A DNA stretch of 64,000 nt from Lentilactobacillus raoultii (GTDB lineage Bacteria; Bacillota; Bacilli; Lactobacillales; Lactobacillaceae): positions 186,001 through 250,000 of the forward strand of contig NZ_LS422986.1 in assembly GCF_900411375.1 (NCBI RefSeq). Direction: 5' to 3'. Positions 36,367 to 45,266 of this stretch are shown here, in pieces. A program made the translations under genes and the position numbers. Every line of letters begins with the position of its first letter. The stretch's first letter is position 1. Under the pieces are notes generated by a model. The model had not been told where the DNA came from, did no database searches, and saw only the letters and a program-made list of their open reading frames with translations.

Positions 36367-36608
36367 GTGAACCCCTTCTTCCACTACGTATTCTTGTATT
36401 CACTATACCTTATTTAAGGATTGGGAATCAACTTAATCAAATTAAATTGATGAATCACAACGATCCGGCGAAAGCTTTTCATGGCTTTAATCTAGGCATT
36501 ATTTGATGTATTTCACTAAAATAAAGCCTTTTTTCTTCCCCTCAAACGGGTTTATGATGATTAAATGCGCACTTAACGTTTAATAAATCATATTGGGGGA
36601 CTTGAATC

Positions 36609-38018
36609 GTGACCGAAACGCAAACTTCAAACGAAAACCAAAAACAGACCCACCCATTCTTCGTTATTTCAATCATTTCATTAATGACGTTCATGGGTGT
36701 TTTGACTGAAACATCCATGAATGTTACCTTTCCGACACTTATGAAACAGTTTCATGTGTCGTTAACCACGGTTCAATGGGTGACAACGGGGTATTTATTA
36801 ACAGTGGCGCTTTTGATGTTGACATCCGCCTTTTTAAAACGCCGCTTTACCAATAAGCAGTTGTTTGTTTGCGCCGCGCTGTTATTTATGACTGGTGATT
36901 TTCTAGGTGGCATTGCTGGCAGCTACTGGGTCTTATTACTGGGACGGCTGATTCAGGCTGGTTGTGTTGGCTTAACCGGTCCACTAATGGTGAATATCAT
37001 TATGGATACGGTACCGGCGACAAAGTTTGGAACTTATATGGGAATGGCGAACTTGATTATTTTGATTGCACCGGCTTTAGGTCCGACTTTCGGCGGGACA
37101 GTTGCCTATTTTGCGAGTTGGAGAATGATTTTTTGGATAACGTTGCCAATTACGGCGTTGCTACTGGTTCTCGGCGTTTTTAAAATCAAACAGTACGTGC
37201 CGACACGAAAGTATGAATTCGACTGGTTGCGGTTTGCGTTGTTGGCAATTGGTTTGACCAGCTTAATCATGGGACTGAACATTATGGGTGAACCAAATGG
37301 GTTGCTTGATTGCCTGGGATACTTTGTAGTTACGGTCATCACTTTCAGCTTGTTTGGCTGGCGTTCTAAGTATAGTCATAAGGCCTTATTTAAGTTGTCA
37401 GTGTTTAAACATCCCTCGTTCATCTATAGTTTTCTTCCTTATATTCTGCTTCAGGCTTCAAATATCGGGATCAACTTTTTGTTGCCAAACTACGTTCAGG
37501 TGGTTGATGGCGCCAGCGCCTTTGTTGGTGGGCTGGTACTGCTTCCCGGTAGTGTATTGAATGGCTTGGGACAGCCGATTTACGGGTGGATGTTGGATCG
37601 ATACGGTGGCAAACTACCACTATACCTGGGAAATGCTTTATTTTTCGTAACCGCACTTGGGTTTACCGCGTTTGGCCGACACTTAACCATTTGGGCAATT
37701 ATTTTATTGTACTTGTTTTTTGCGATGGGCCGATCGATGGCCTTTGGAAATAGTATGACTTATGGCCTCAAAATTTTGAGTACAGACGTTCGAAACGATG
37801 CCAATGCCGTTTATAGTACAGGACAGCAAGTTGCCGGATCAATCGGAACAACGGTGATGGCCGTTTTAATGAGTTCAATAACGGTACCTCACTTGACGAA
37901 TGCGCAAAATGTTGCCCTGGGTAGTCAAATTGCCTTTGGATTAATTCTATTAATTGGGACAGTTAATTTTTGGTTCTTCACAAAATTATTTAAAATTAAA
38001 GTTTCAAAAAATGAGTAA
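36609..38018 (+). CDS. MFS multidrug exporter, DHA2 (EmrB/QacA) family
   Basis: 469 residues with about 14 hydrophobic segments, the DHA2 layout. LTETSMNVTFPTLMKQF in helix 1 and QWVTTGYLLTVALLM in helix 2 are typical of EmrB/QacA proteins. GTYMGMANLIILIAPALGPTFGG in helices 4-5 is the antiporter motif C region. Exports small toxic compounds by proton exchange; substrate unknown. GTG 36609 follows TTGGGGGA. Single gene with a strong terminator. Confidence 0.83.
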   Translation: MTETQTSNENQKQTHPFFVISIISLMTFMGVLTETSMNVTFPTLMKQFHVSLTTVQWVTTGYLLTVALLMLTSAFLKRRFTNKQLFVCAALLFMTGDFLGGIAGSYWVLLLGRLIQAGCVGLTGPLMVNIIMDTVPATKFGTYMGMANLIILIAPALGPTFGGTVAYFASWRMIFWITLPITALLLVLGVFKIKQYVPTRKYEFDWLRFALLAIGLTSLIMGLNIMGEPNGLLDCLGYFVVTVITFSLFGWRSKYSHKALFKLSVFKHPSFIYSFLPYILLQASNIGINFLLPNYVQVVDGASAFVGGLVLLPGSVLNGLGQPIYGWMLDRYGGKLPLYLGNALFFVTALGFTAFGRHLTIWAIILLYLFFAMGRSMAFGNSMTYGLKILSTDVRNDANAVYSTGQQVAGSIGTTVMAVLMSSITVPHLTNAQNVALGSQIAFGLILLIGTVNFWFFTKLFKIKVSKNE

Positions 38019-38053
38019 CTTGTCCAGTGGATTAAAGAGCTGGCTAGTTAACT

Positions 38054-38101
38054 AAAACCCCGTAGAAGTAACGCTTTCGCACATTGCTTCTACGGGGTTT
38101 A
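38054..38101. terminator. Bidirectional terminator
   Basis: AAAACCCCGTAGAAG pairs with CTTCTACGGGGTTTA around an 18-base loop. It separates the DHA2 exporter from the convergent dehydrogenase gene. Confidence 0.9.
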
Positions 38102-38120
38102 ATTGATGGATTCGGGGGGA

Positions 38121-39011
38121 TTAGCCCTTTAAAAAGTCAGGCTGTTTAAATTCTGGGTTGGGATACTGATAGAAGCCCTCGCCAGATTCTTGGCCGAGTT
38201 TTCCTTGATCCAATAATTCCTTTAATTTATCGAGAATTGGCTGCAATTCCGGTTTGTTCGGTAATTCAGCAGCTGTGATATTATAGGCAGTTCGAATTCC
38301 GACAGCGTCCAAAATCCCAAATGGACCAAAGGGAGCACCGGTCGCAATGATCCAGGTTCGATCAATGGTGTGCGGATCGGCAACTCCGTTAATCCAAAGC
38401 TTTTCAGCAGCGTCCAAGAAGGGAACCAGTAGGGAATTAAGAATATAGCCCGGTTGTTCCTTCTTTAGTTGAATTGGTACCATCCCGATATCTCGAGCAT
38501 ATTGAACAATCTCGTTATAAACTGCCGGGTCGGTTTCAGGTGACCCCATAATTTCGGCGGTGTTGTTTAGCCAAACTTGGTTTGAAAAGTGCATATTCAA
38601 AAACTGCTTTGGTCGACCGGTGTCAGCCGCAAACATACTTGGCACCAAAGTTGATGAATTACTTGCAAAAATGGTTTTACTTGGCGCCAAGGTGCTGATT
38701 TTTTGGTAGAAATCGTGTTTAATATCTGGTCGTTCAGGAACGGCTTCGATAATCAGATCAGCGTCTTTTGTCGCCTGAGCAAGGTCATCCGTGTATGTCA
38801 GATGATTAAGGCCGGCATCGAATGCCTCATCACTAGCCGCAATATCCCGATGATAAGCAGGGCGCAAGTTTTTGATCCGTGCTTTGGCTTTGTCGATCGC
38901 TTCTTGATTGATATCATAAACGGTGACGTCGAAACCCTTAAACGCACTTTGAAAAGCAATCTGGCTCCCTAAAACGCCACTACCGGCAACGGTTACCTTT
39001 TTGATTACCAT
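38121..39011 (-). CDS. 3-hydroxyacyl-CoA dehydrogenase-family protein
   Basis: 296 residues. The N-terminal NAD-binding fold starts KVTVAGSGVLGSQIAFQ and has EAVPERPDIKHDFY near 95. FASNSSTLVPS near 120 and NMHFSNQVWL near 140 include the catalytic His of the family. The C-terminal helical domain includes GYILNSLLVPFLDAAEKL. It looks like 3-hydroxybutyryl-CoA dehydrogenase, but no other fatty-acid oxidation gene is near. It may act on another 3-hydroxy acid, for example as a 3-hydroxy acid or L-gulonate dehydrogenase-like enzyme. Confidence 0.75.
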   Translation of the reverse strand: MVIKKVTVAGSGVLGSQIAFQSAFKGFDVTVYDINQEAIDKAKARIKNLRPAYHRDIAASDEAFDAGLNHLTYTDDLAQATKDADLIIEAVPERPDIKHDFYQKISTLAPSKTIFASNSSTLVPSMFAADTGRPKQFLNMHFSNQVWLNNTAEIMGSPETDPAVYNEIVQYARDIGMVPIQLKKEQPGYILNSLLVPFLDAAEKLWINGVADPHTIDRTWIIATGAPFGPFGILDAVGIRTAYNITAAELPNKPELQPILDKLKELLDQGKLGQESGEGFYQYPNPEFKQPDFLKG

Positions 39012-39229
39012 GAAAAATTCCTCCTTGCAATAATGTAAACGTTTTCTTTTCCTAACAACTTAAATATAATCAGAAGACTTGTGAAAAGCAATTAGAACGC
39101 CTGTGATTTTATAAAGTGGCTACTTCACGAATACTTAAAAGGGAAATCGGGAAATGGAGAAATAGGGAAATTAGGAAAATATAAAAACTGTTTGAGACAG
39201 TTACTAGACTTTTAGTGAAGATATGTTAT

Positions 39230-39253
39230 AGTGTAATAGTAAGATATGACACT
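39230..39253. promoter_or_regulatory. Putative YtrA-type operator before the GntR-ABC operon
   Basis: AGTGT (39230-39234) and ACACT (39249-39253) form an inverted repeat 24 bases long overall, 16 bases before the regulator ATG. YtrA-type GntR repressors are known to bind AGTGTA/TACACT half sites. This suggests autoregulation. A related 24-bp palindrome lies at 54107-54130. Confidence 0.6.
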
Positions 39254-39269
39254 GAGGAGGGGAGCCGCA

Positions 39270-39656
39270 ATGGAATTTGATGACAAGATTCCGATTTATT
39301 ATCAAATCAAGGAATACATTTATCGACAAATGGTTACCGGCAAACTGGAACCCGGCGAGAAGATGCCGGCAGTTAGAAAGCTGGCCGTTGATTTAACAGT
39401 CAATGTGAATACAATTCAACGAGCGCTAAGTGAATTGGTTTCTGAGAAAATGGTTGAATCAAAACGGGGAAAAGGAAATTTTGTCACTGAAGATGAAAGT
39501 AAAATTCAAGCTTTAAAGGATCAGTTAATAATGGAACAGTTAAAGCAAATGTATGAGAGTCTGCAAAAATTAGGCGTCAGTGATCAGGAAATTTTGGAAT
39601 ACGTTAATCGATACGTCAAAGAACAGGAGGACGATCAAAATGACAGCCGCAATTGA
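39270..39656 (+). CDS. GntR-family regulator, YtrA subfamily
   Basis: 128 residues. The N-terminal winged helix is typical: PIYYQIKEYIYRQMVTGKL, then GEKMPAVRKLAVDLTVNVNT and the wing SKRGKGNFV. The short C-terminal part (about 50 helical residues) is the YtrA type, which has no large effector domain. ATG 39270 follows GAGGAGGGGAG. It overlaps the ATPase gene and is the first gene of a three-gene regulator/ATPase/permease operon, where the usual inducer is an envelope-active drug. Confidence 0.85.
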   Translation: MEFDDKIPIYYQIKEYIYRQMVTGKLEPGEKMPAVRKLAVDLTVNVNTIQRALSELVSEKMVESKRGKGNFVTEDESKIQALKDQLIMEQLKQMYESLQKLGVSDQEILEYVNRYVKEQEDDQNDSRN

Positions 39657-40353
39657 AATCACAAATCTTAATTATCGGAAAAATATGAAGCCGATTTTAT
39701 CCAATGTTAATTTAACGATTGATACTGGTAAGATCGTCGGCTTACTGGGTGAAAATGGTGCTGGTAAAACGACTTTAATGCGCTTGATTGCCGGAGTTGC
39801 TAAAGGTTATCAAGGCCAAATTAATGTTGCAAACGAAACTCATATTGCGTCAAAAAAGGCCATTGTCAGCTTTAGCGAGCAACTGGGTGGCTTTAATCAA
39901 AATATGAAAATTGAACGGATCGTTCGCTTTTACGAAGACGTTTACCCGGATTTTTCAGATGAAAAGTATAACGAGATGGCAGGCTTTCTTCAAATTAACG
40001 AAGACCAAAAGCTATCTGAATTATCTCGCGGGATGCGGGAAAAGTTAGTGATCGGGTTGGCACTTTCCCGACGTGCTAAAGTTTATTTGTTGGATGAACC
40101 CTTTGGTGGGATTGATAGCATGTCCCGTAAAAAAATTATCAACAGTATTATTCGTTGGAAACCGGATGACGCGACGATTTTAGTTAGTGACCATTACGTT
40201 TCCGAAATTGCCAGTGTCTTAGATGAGATCGTCATTATTAAAGATAAAACGATTTTTACACAGCGTAGTACCGAAGAAATTCGGGAAAAGTTCGGTGAAG
40301 GAATTGAAGAGTACTACGAGAAAGTATATGAAGGGACTGAGTTACATGACTAG
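39640..40353 (+). CDS. ABC transporter ATP-binding protein (YtrB-like)
   Basis: 237 residues. Walker A GENGAGKTT near residue 40, signature LSRGMREK near 128, Walker B VYLLDEPFGGID near 150, and switch His in LVSDHYVSE. The signature LSRGM is a variant of LSGGQ seen in this exporter branch. ATG 39640 follows AGGAGGA. Overlaps the regulator by 17 bases and the permease by 8. Confidence 0.87.
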   Translation: MTAAIEITNLNYRKNMKPILSNVNLTIDTGKIVGLLGENGAGKTTLMRLIAGVAKGYQGQINVANETHIASKKAIVSFSEQLGGFNQNMKIERIVRFYEDVYPDFSDEKYNEMAGFLQINEDQKLSELSRGMREKLVIGLALSRRAKVYLLDEPFGGIDSMSRKKIINSIIRWKPDDATILVSDHYVSEIASVLDEIVIIKDKTIFTQRSTEEIREKFGEGIEEYYEKVYEGTELHD

Positions 40354-41122
40354 CTTTGGCACACTAACAAATACGATGACACGTCAAAAGGTTCAAATAA
40401 TTAATCGGTTGTTGGTATTGGATATTATTGCCATTTTGCTGACAATCTTATACGCGGTTTATCGAGGACAGTTAAGTGAAAATGGCCCGCTGATTGTTAC
40501 ATCGTCTTATTCGATGATTGTTTACATGGTTGCTTTCATTCTGATTGCCCGAAGCAACGAGCATATCTTTGTCAGCGACGCTTATCGGCTGGTTCCAATT
40601 AGCGACACGGGTCTTTACTCGGCTAACCTCTTGTCGGCGTTTATTAGTTTTATCTATTTGATGGTGACGCAGTTCATTTTCAGCACAGTTGCAGCTGCAA
40701 TGAACTTTAATCAATTACTGGATGCATTTAAAAAAGGGTTAAGAGATTCGGCGCCCAGTTCAGCTAACACGAGTGAGGTGTTGGGTGGCCTGATTGGGCT
40801 GATTTTCTTAATGTTGGCTGCAGCAATTCTGATGTGGGCTTCGGTCAGCATGGTTCATTTGATTACGAGCGCCTTGATGGCCTTCCTGCCAGACAGTCGA
40901 TCGCGATTATACCGGTTTATTTTGTACGTGGTGGTGATCGCTGCCTCCGTCTACATTTTGTCGAAGATTATTAATCCGATTGGCGATCTATTCACTGGTA
41001 TGGGAAATGGGGATTCCTTCTATCAAATCTATCTGGCTGGTTTTTCACTGTTGATTGTTGCCGCGCTGGAATCAGTTGTTAATGTTTACCTGTTAAGAAA
41101 CTGGGTTGAGACGATCAACTAG
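40346..41122 (+). CDS. ABC transporter permease of the GntR operon
   Basis: 258 residues with about six hydrophobic segments and no soluble domain, as for YtrC/D-like ABC-2 permeases. The ATG overlaps the ATPase stop (ATGACTAG), so it is translationally coupled. Function with the ATPase is probably export or sensing of an envelope stress agent; not further resolved. Confidence 0.78.
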   Translation: MTSFGTLTNTMTRQKVQIINRLLVLDIIAILLTILYAVYRGQLSENGPLIVTSSYSMIVYMVAFILIARSNEHIFVSDAYRLVPISDTGLYSANLLSAFISFIYLMVTQFIFSTVAAAMNFNQLLDAFKKGLRDSAPSSANTSEVLGGLIGLIFLMLAAAILMWASVSMVHLITSALMAFLPDSRSRLYRFILYVVVIAASVYILSKIINPIGDLFTGMGNGDSFYQIYLAGFSLLIVAALESVVNVYLLRNWVETIN

Positions 41123-41149
41123 ACATTTAATTAACGAAACGTGATCAAG

Positions 41150-41179
41150 AAAAGTCGGAGCAATTGCTTCGGCTTTTTT
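41150..41179 (+). terminator. Terminator of the GntR-ABC operon
   Basis: AAAAGTCGGAGCAATTGCTTCGGCTTTTTT is a compact hairpin (AAAG-CGGAGC arms with wobble pairs) with a T run. It ends the three-gene operon. Confidence 0.75.
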
Positions 41180-41235
41180 AATACGTCAGTGATCATTATC
41201 AACTCAGGCATTGAACTTATTTTTGTTTTGTGGGC

Positions 41236-41283
41236 TTGACAAATTACCGGTTAATTGTCATAATACTAAAACGTAACGGTTAC
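41236..41283 (+). promoter_or_regulatory. Promoter with two palindromic operators (zinc-type repressor sites)
   Basis: TTGACA (41236-41241), 17-base spacer, CATAAT (41259-41264). The spacer holds the palindrome AATTACCGGTTAATT (41242-41256; arms AATTA/TAATT). A second palindrome GTAACGGTTAC (41273-41283) covers the start region. Both resemble the AdcR box TTAACYRGTTAA. The downstream genes encode zinc-free ribosomal protein paralogs, which are typical Zur/AdcR targets. Confidence 0.65.
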
Positions 41284-41338
41284 TATTTACCTTTACATGC
41301 TAACTGTTAACGGGCATTTGGAAGGGATCGATTTCTTT

Positions 41339-42466
41339 ATGACACAGCATGTTGCAATTGCCATCATCGGCGCCGGTCCTGCTGGCATTGGGTTTGGCGC
41401 GGCCCTTAAATCATATGGTTTCCGCGACTTTGTCATTTTGGAAAAGGGACAGGTGGCGGATAGTTTTCGACACTGGAATCCGGCAACCCGGTTTATTTCG
41501 CCTTCATTTACAACAAACGGCTTTGGGTTTCCCGATTTGAATGCCGTGACACCGGAAACGTCTCCCGCTTATACACTGGGCGCTGAACATCTTTCCGGGT
41601 ATGATTACGCGTATTATTTGCAAAAGGTTGCTCGGCTAAAAGCGTTGCCGGTTCTCTCCAAAACTGCCGTTAAGTCGATTCGGGTGCTGGCGGATCAGCA
41701 CTATGAATTACAATTCGCTAATCATGCGGCATTAATTGCCGATTTTGTGTTAATCGCAATTGGTGATTACGCTTATCCCTTTATTCCCGACGTTCCGGGT
41801 GCGGCTTATGGCGTTCACTATGCCGCAATTAAAAATTATCAACGATTTAAAGCTGGTCAGGAACAAGTGATTATCGGGGGTAACGAATCGGCGTTTGATC
41901 TGGCAGTGAACTTGGCTAAGAAAAATATCGTTAGTGATTTATTTGCGACAAACAGTGCCTTTAGGTCTAATGATCCGGATCCGAGTCGGCGGTTGTCCAC
42001 CTATACTTATGAACGATACATGGCCCACGCAGATTTAATTAATTTGGCTGTTGGGAAGACAGTTTTGGCGATTAAGCATGATCGGGATGGTGACGATTAC
42101 GTTATTTTGTTTCGGGACGGCACGATTACTAAGACACATAACCAGCCGATTTTTGCGACTGGGTTTGCCAGTGCCCAAAGTCCGTTAGTCAAGAAACTGT
42201 TTGTGATTCAAGGCAATCGGCCGGTATTAGACCTCCATGATGAATCAACGGTTGCCGCCAATGTTTTCATGTTGGGGCCGCAAGTGCAGCACGGATCGGT
42301 GAATCTATGTTACATTTACAAATATCGACAGCGATTTGCCCCGTTGGCTGAAACGATCCTGCACCGCATCGGCATTGAAATTAACCCTCAGGTAACGGCA
42401 ATGTATCGACGAGCGGGGATGTATCTTCAAGATTTTGGTCAGTGTCACATCAATTGCGACGGTTAA
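41339..42466 (+). CDS. FAD-dependent oxidoreductase (monooxygenase-like) in the zinc-type operon
   Basis: 375 residues. The FAD site is IAIIGAGPAGIGFGAAL at the N-terminus. FVILEKGQVADSFRHWNP follows, as in flavin monooxygenases and lysine hydroxylase-like proteins. The NAD(P) site is VIIGGNESAFDLAVNLAKK near 180, and a late motif PIFATGFASAQSPL near 280 closes the FAD site. The substrate is unknown. ATG 41339 is chosen although its site (AAGGG) is 12 bases away, because the product then starts at the FAD fold. It lies behind the putative zinc-regulated promoter and before L33 and S14, so a role in zinc limitation is suggested. Confidence 0.75.
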   Translation: MTQHVAIAIIGAGPAGIGFGAALKSYGFRDFVILEKGQVADSFRHWNPATRFISPSFTTNGFGFPDLNAVTPETSPAYTLGAEHLSGYDYAYYLQKVARLKALPVLSKTAVKSIRVLADQHYELQFANHAALIADFVLIAIGDYAYPFIPDVPGAAYGVHYAAIKNYQRFKAGQEQVIIGGNESAFDLAVNLAKKNIVSDLFATNSAFRSNDPDPSRRLSTYTYERYMAHADLINLAVGKTVLAIKHDRDGDDYVILFRDGTITKTHNQPIFATGFASAQSPLVKKLFVIQGNRPVLDLHDESTVAANVFMLGPQVQHGSVNLCYIYKYRQRFAPLAETILHRIGIEINPQVTAMYRRAGMYLQDFGQCHINCDG

Positions 42467-42508
42467 TCGTTGGCGAAGCTTTTGGGATTGAGCATAGGAG
42501 TTGAAATT

Positions 42509-42658
42509 TTGAGGAAAACCATTATTCTGGAATGTGTCGAAACTGGTGAGCGCTTATACTTAACCAGTAAGAATGTTCGAAACCATCCTGACAGGCTCGA
42601 GTTAAAAAAATATTCACCAAAATTAAAAAGACGGGCAGTCTTTAAAGAAACTAAATAA
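42509..42658 (+). CDS. rpmG: Ribosomal protein bL33, zinc-free (C-minus) form
   Basis: 49 residues. The fold is bL33 ([20 protein letters not shown], then [17 protein letters not shown]), but only one cysteine is left of the four in zinc-binding L33. TTG 42509 follows AGGAG by 8 bases, giving the normal length; a start at 42470 would add a tail unlike L33. Such paralogs replace the zinc-binding copy under zinc starvation and free zinc. Confidence 0.88.
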   Translation: MRKTIILECVETGERLYLTSKNVRNHPDRLELKKYSPKLKRRAVFKETK

Positions 42659-42671
42659 AGGAGATTTTTTC

Positions 42672-42941
42672 ATGGCAAAGAAGTCAAAAATTGCAAAGTA
42701 CGAAAAACAACAAAAATTGGTAGCCAAGTATGCAGACTTGAGGCGCGAATTGAAGGCAAAAGGTGATTATGAAGCTTTAGCTAAGTTACCAAAGGATTCC
42801 AATCCAATTCGGATGCGCCGTCGTGATCATATTGATGGGCGTCCTCGTGGCTACATGCGAAAATTCGACATGTCACGTTTGAACTTCAGAAAATATGCTC
42901 ACCTTGGTCAAATTCCGGGTGTGCATAAGGCCAGTTGGTAA
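42672..42941 (+). CDS. rpsN: Ribosomal protein uS14, zinc-free (C-minus) form
   Basis: 89 residues with no cysteine. The long form is recognised by [16 protein letters not shown] at the start, [19 protein letters not shown] in the middle, and [11 protein letters not shown] at the end. The zinc-binding S14 of Firmicutes is about 61 residues with CXXC pairs. This is therefore the alternative copy made when zinc is low. Site AAAGGAG before the ATG; 13 bases after rpmG. Confidence 0.93.
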   Translation: MAKKSKIAKYEKQQKLVAKYADLRRELKAKGDYEALAKLPKDSNPIRMRRRDHIDGRPRGYMRKFDMSRLNFRKYAHLGQIPGVHKASW

Positions 42942-42969
42942 TTTCAATTATTAAAAGAAGTGGATTACT

Positions 42970-43083
42970 TTGGAAAAGCAAGATTTAGCCAGCGCTTACC
43001 GTCGGCTAAAAAGCCCCAGCATTAAGACACGTAAACGGGCATTAAAAATTATTAAAGATGCCAAGCGTCAGGGGTTGAAATAG
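42970..43083 (+). CDS. 37-residue basic protein, possible metal-homeostasis protein
   Basis: TTG 42970 opens 37 codons: EKQDLASAYRRLKSPSIKT then RKRALKIIKDAKRQGLK. It is strongly basic and probably helical. It lies 28 bases after rpsN and before the operon terminator. Small proteins of this type are, as I recall, sometimes labelled putative metal homeostasis protein in lactic bacteria. The site (AGAAGTGGA) is weak. Presence in this operon is the main support. Confidence 0.6.
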   Translation: MEKQDLASAYRRLKSPSIKTRKRALKIIKDAKRQGLK

Positions 43084-43128
43084 CCGCTGATTGATCAGTG
43101 GTTGATAATTTAACAAGCGCTATAAACG

Positions 43129-43163
43129 GGTTGAAGACAACATATTACGTCTTCAGCCTTTTT
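43129..43163 (+). terminator. Terminator of the zinc-type operon
   Basis: GGTTGAAGAC pairs with GTCTTCAGCC (one G-T pair) around a 10-base loop and is followed by T5. Confidence 0.82.
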
Positions 43164-43167
43164 AGTA

Positions 43168-43220
43168 TTTACAAAACTGCAAAAAACCGTTATGATTAGA
43201 GAAAATACCCCCACGGGTAT
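43168..43220 (+). promoter_or_regulatory. Promoter and CstR operator of the persulfide operon
   Basis: TTTACA (43168-43173), 17-base spacer, TATGAT (43191-43196). The palindrome ATACCCCCACGGGTAT (43205-43220) covers the transcription start. ATACC-N-GGTAT with a GC-rich middle is the operator of CsoR/CstR repressors, and the cstR gene ends this operon. Confidence 0.82.
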
Positions 43221-43238
43221 ATAAAAGGAGATCATAAA

Positions 43239-43544
43239 TTGTTATTTGCTAAATTCAAGTCAATCACTACCGATCAATTAAAAGAAGAACTTGATCATCA
43301 TCCAACGATTGTCGATGTTCGAGAAAAATTTGAGTATCAGGCAGGCCATATCCCAGCTGCAATTAATTTGCCACTATCGGGATTAGCAGATGAAGTGCAG
43401 CACTTTTCCAAGGATCAGCCATGGTATTTAATTTGCCGTTCCGGCGCTCGAAGTAAACGGGCAGCCATGTTTCTCAGTAAAGCCGGCTACAAGGTGATTA
43501 ATGTCAGGGGTGGCATGAATGCATGGGACGGACCGGTTAAATGA
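43239..43544 (+). CDS. Single-domain rhodanese (sulfurtransferase)
   Basis: 101 residues. A rhodanese fold with TIVDVREKFEYQAGHIPAAI and the active-site loop LICRSGARSKRAA; the Cys carries persulfide sulfur. TTG 43239 follows AAAGGAG. First gene of the cst-type operon, it probably passes sulfane sulfur to acceptors during sulfide or persulfide stress. Confidence 0.85.
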   Translation: MLFAKFKSITTDQLKEELDHHPTIVDVREKFEYQAGHIPAAINLPLSGLADEVQHFSKDQPWYLICRSGARSKRAAMFLSKAGYKVINVRGGMNAWDGPVK

Positions 43545-43608
43545 TTCAGGTGCGACTGGTCAATAAAGAATAGCAATGAGTAGATTTGAAACTGTCAGGA
43601 GGAAGCAC

Positions 43609-45264
43609 ATGCGCGTTGTGATTGTGGGTGGCGTTGCCGGTGGTATGTCCGCGGCGACCCGACTTAGAAGACTGTCGGAAGAAACTGAAATTATCGTGCT
43701 TGATAAGGGGCCATATGTGTCATTTGCCAACTGTGGCTTGCCTTATTATCTATCGGGAGAGATCAGTCAGCGAGATGCGTTGGTGGTGGCTTCACCCGAA
43801 CATTTGAGAAAGCGATTTAATTTGGATGTTCGACCAAATACCGAGGTCGTTAAAATTGAGCCGGAAAAGCATCAGGTTATCATTAACCACGATGGTCAAT
43901 CCGCTCCACTTCACTATGATCGGTTGATTTTATCTCCAGGGGCCAAAGCAGTGATGCCAACAATTGATAAAACGGCTGATGCAAGTGAAATTTTTACACT
44001 CCGGAGCATTCCAGATGTTGATCGCATTATGGCGGCTTTAAAACAGGATGCCAAAACGGCGGCAGTTATCGGGGCCGGTTCAGTTGGCGTTGAGGCGGCA
44101 GAAAATTTAACCAAGCGGGGACTTAAAACAACACTGATTGAGGCGGGAGATCACATTCTACCGTTTATGGATTACGAGATGGCCGCAATCGTTTCACGTG
44201 AAACAACAAAGCACGGCGTGAAGTTGAAACTCAATCACCGGGTGACACAACTAGCCGATCATCAGCTTAAATTAAGCGATGGATCGACGGTTCAAGCAGA
44301 CGTGATCATTGCGGCCGCTGGTGTTACACCCGATACTGAATTGGCACAAGCGGCCGGTATTAAAACCGGCGATCGCGGTGGCATTATCGTGGATGATCAT
44401 TATCAAACTTCGGTTGATGATATTTACGCGGTTGGCGATGCGATTCTTGTTAAACAGTTATTAACTCGGAAATTAGCGTCGATTCCGTTGGCGTCACCGG
44501 CCAATCGTCAGGGACGTGAAGTGGCCGATGTGATAATGGGCCGGCATCGGCGTAACCTTGGCGGCATTGGAACGGCCATTGTTCGATCGTTTGAGATGGC
44601 AGCTGCCGCAACTGGTTTAAATACGGCTCAGTTAAAACAGTCAGGGATGCCTTATCAGGCAGTTCATATTACTGGTCAGAGTCATGCCGCCTATTATCCA
44701 GGTGGCACGCCGCTGTCACTCAAATTGATGTTTAATCCCAAAAACGGTGTGTTATATGGCGCACAAGCGGTTGGTAAAGCTGGGGTTGATAAACGAATTG
44801 ATGTTTTGTCAGTGGTAATTAAGCATCATATGACCGTTTTTGACTTGCCGGAATTTGAGCTGAGTTATGCGCCACCATTTGGTTCGGCCAAGGACCCGGT
44901 TAATATGATCGGCTACGCAGCTGAAAATTTGGTGGAGGGCCTTTCTGATAATCTCCAATTTGATGAAGTCGACGCTGCTGTTAAAGCGGGTGCCTACTTA
45001 ATTGATGTTCGAAATCCAAAGGAACTCGAACGGGATGGTCGATTGCCCAATGCCGTTAATTTCCCGTTGGATGACTTAAGGTCACGATTGAGTGAGTTGC
45101 CAAAGGATCGATTACTGATTGTCAGTTGTCGGAGTGGTCAAAGAAGTTATATTGCCGAACGAATTTTGAAGAATCACGGGTTTAAAGTTAAAAATCTGGA
45201 TGGGGCCTTTTTAACGTACAGTGCCGCCTATCCAGAACGAATTCAACATTCAGGGGGAAATTAA
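43609..45264 (+). CDS. CoA-disulfide/persulfide reductase with C-terminal rhodanese domain
   Basis: 551 residues. FAD domain VVIVGGVAGGMSAATRLRRL; redox Cys in YVSFANCGLPYYLSG (about residue 43), the single active Cys of CoA-disulfide reductases; NAD(P) site AAVIGAGSVGVEAAENL near 155; YAVGDAILVK near 280. After about residue 455 comes a rhodanese domain with active loop LIVSCRSGQRSYIAE. Fusions of this kind reduce CoA persulfide or polysulfide and release sulfide. ATG 43609 follows AGGAGGA. Confidence 0.88.
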   Translation: MRVVIVGGVAGGMSAATRLRRLSEETEIIVLDKGPYVSFANCGLPYYLSGEISQRDALVVASPEHLRKRFNLDVRPNTEVVKIEPEKHQVIINHDGQSAPLHYDRLILSPGAKAVMPTIDKTADASEIFTLRSIPDVDRIMAALKQDAKTAAVIGAGSVGVEAAENLTKRGLKTTLIEAGDHILPFMDYEMAAIVSRETTKHGVKLKLNHRVTQLADHQLKLSDGSTVQADVIIAAAGVTPDTELAQAAGIKTGDRGGIIVDDHYQTSVDDIYAVGDAILVKQLLTRKLASIPLASPANRQGREVADVIMGRHRRNLGGIGTAIVRSFEMAAAATGLNTAQLKQSGMPYQAVHITGQSHAAYYPGGTPLSLKLMFNPKNGVLYGAQAVGKAGVDKRIDVLSVVIKHHMTVFDLPEFELSYAPPFGSAKDPVNMIGYAAENLVEGLSDNLQFDEVDAAVKAGAYLIDVRNPKELERDGRLPNAVNFPLDDLRSRLSELPKDRLLIVSCRSGQRSYIAERILKNHGFKVKNLDGAFLTYSAAYPERIQHSGGN

Positions 45265-45266
45265 GT

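Noticed and set aside
39141-39181. Purine-rich GGGAAAT repeats before the GntR operon
   Set aside because: Imperfect and short; no clear unit structure beyond low complexity.
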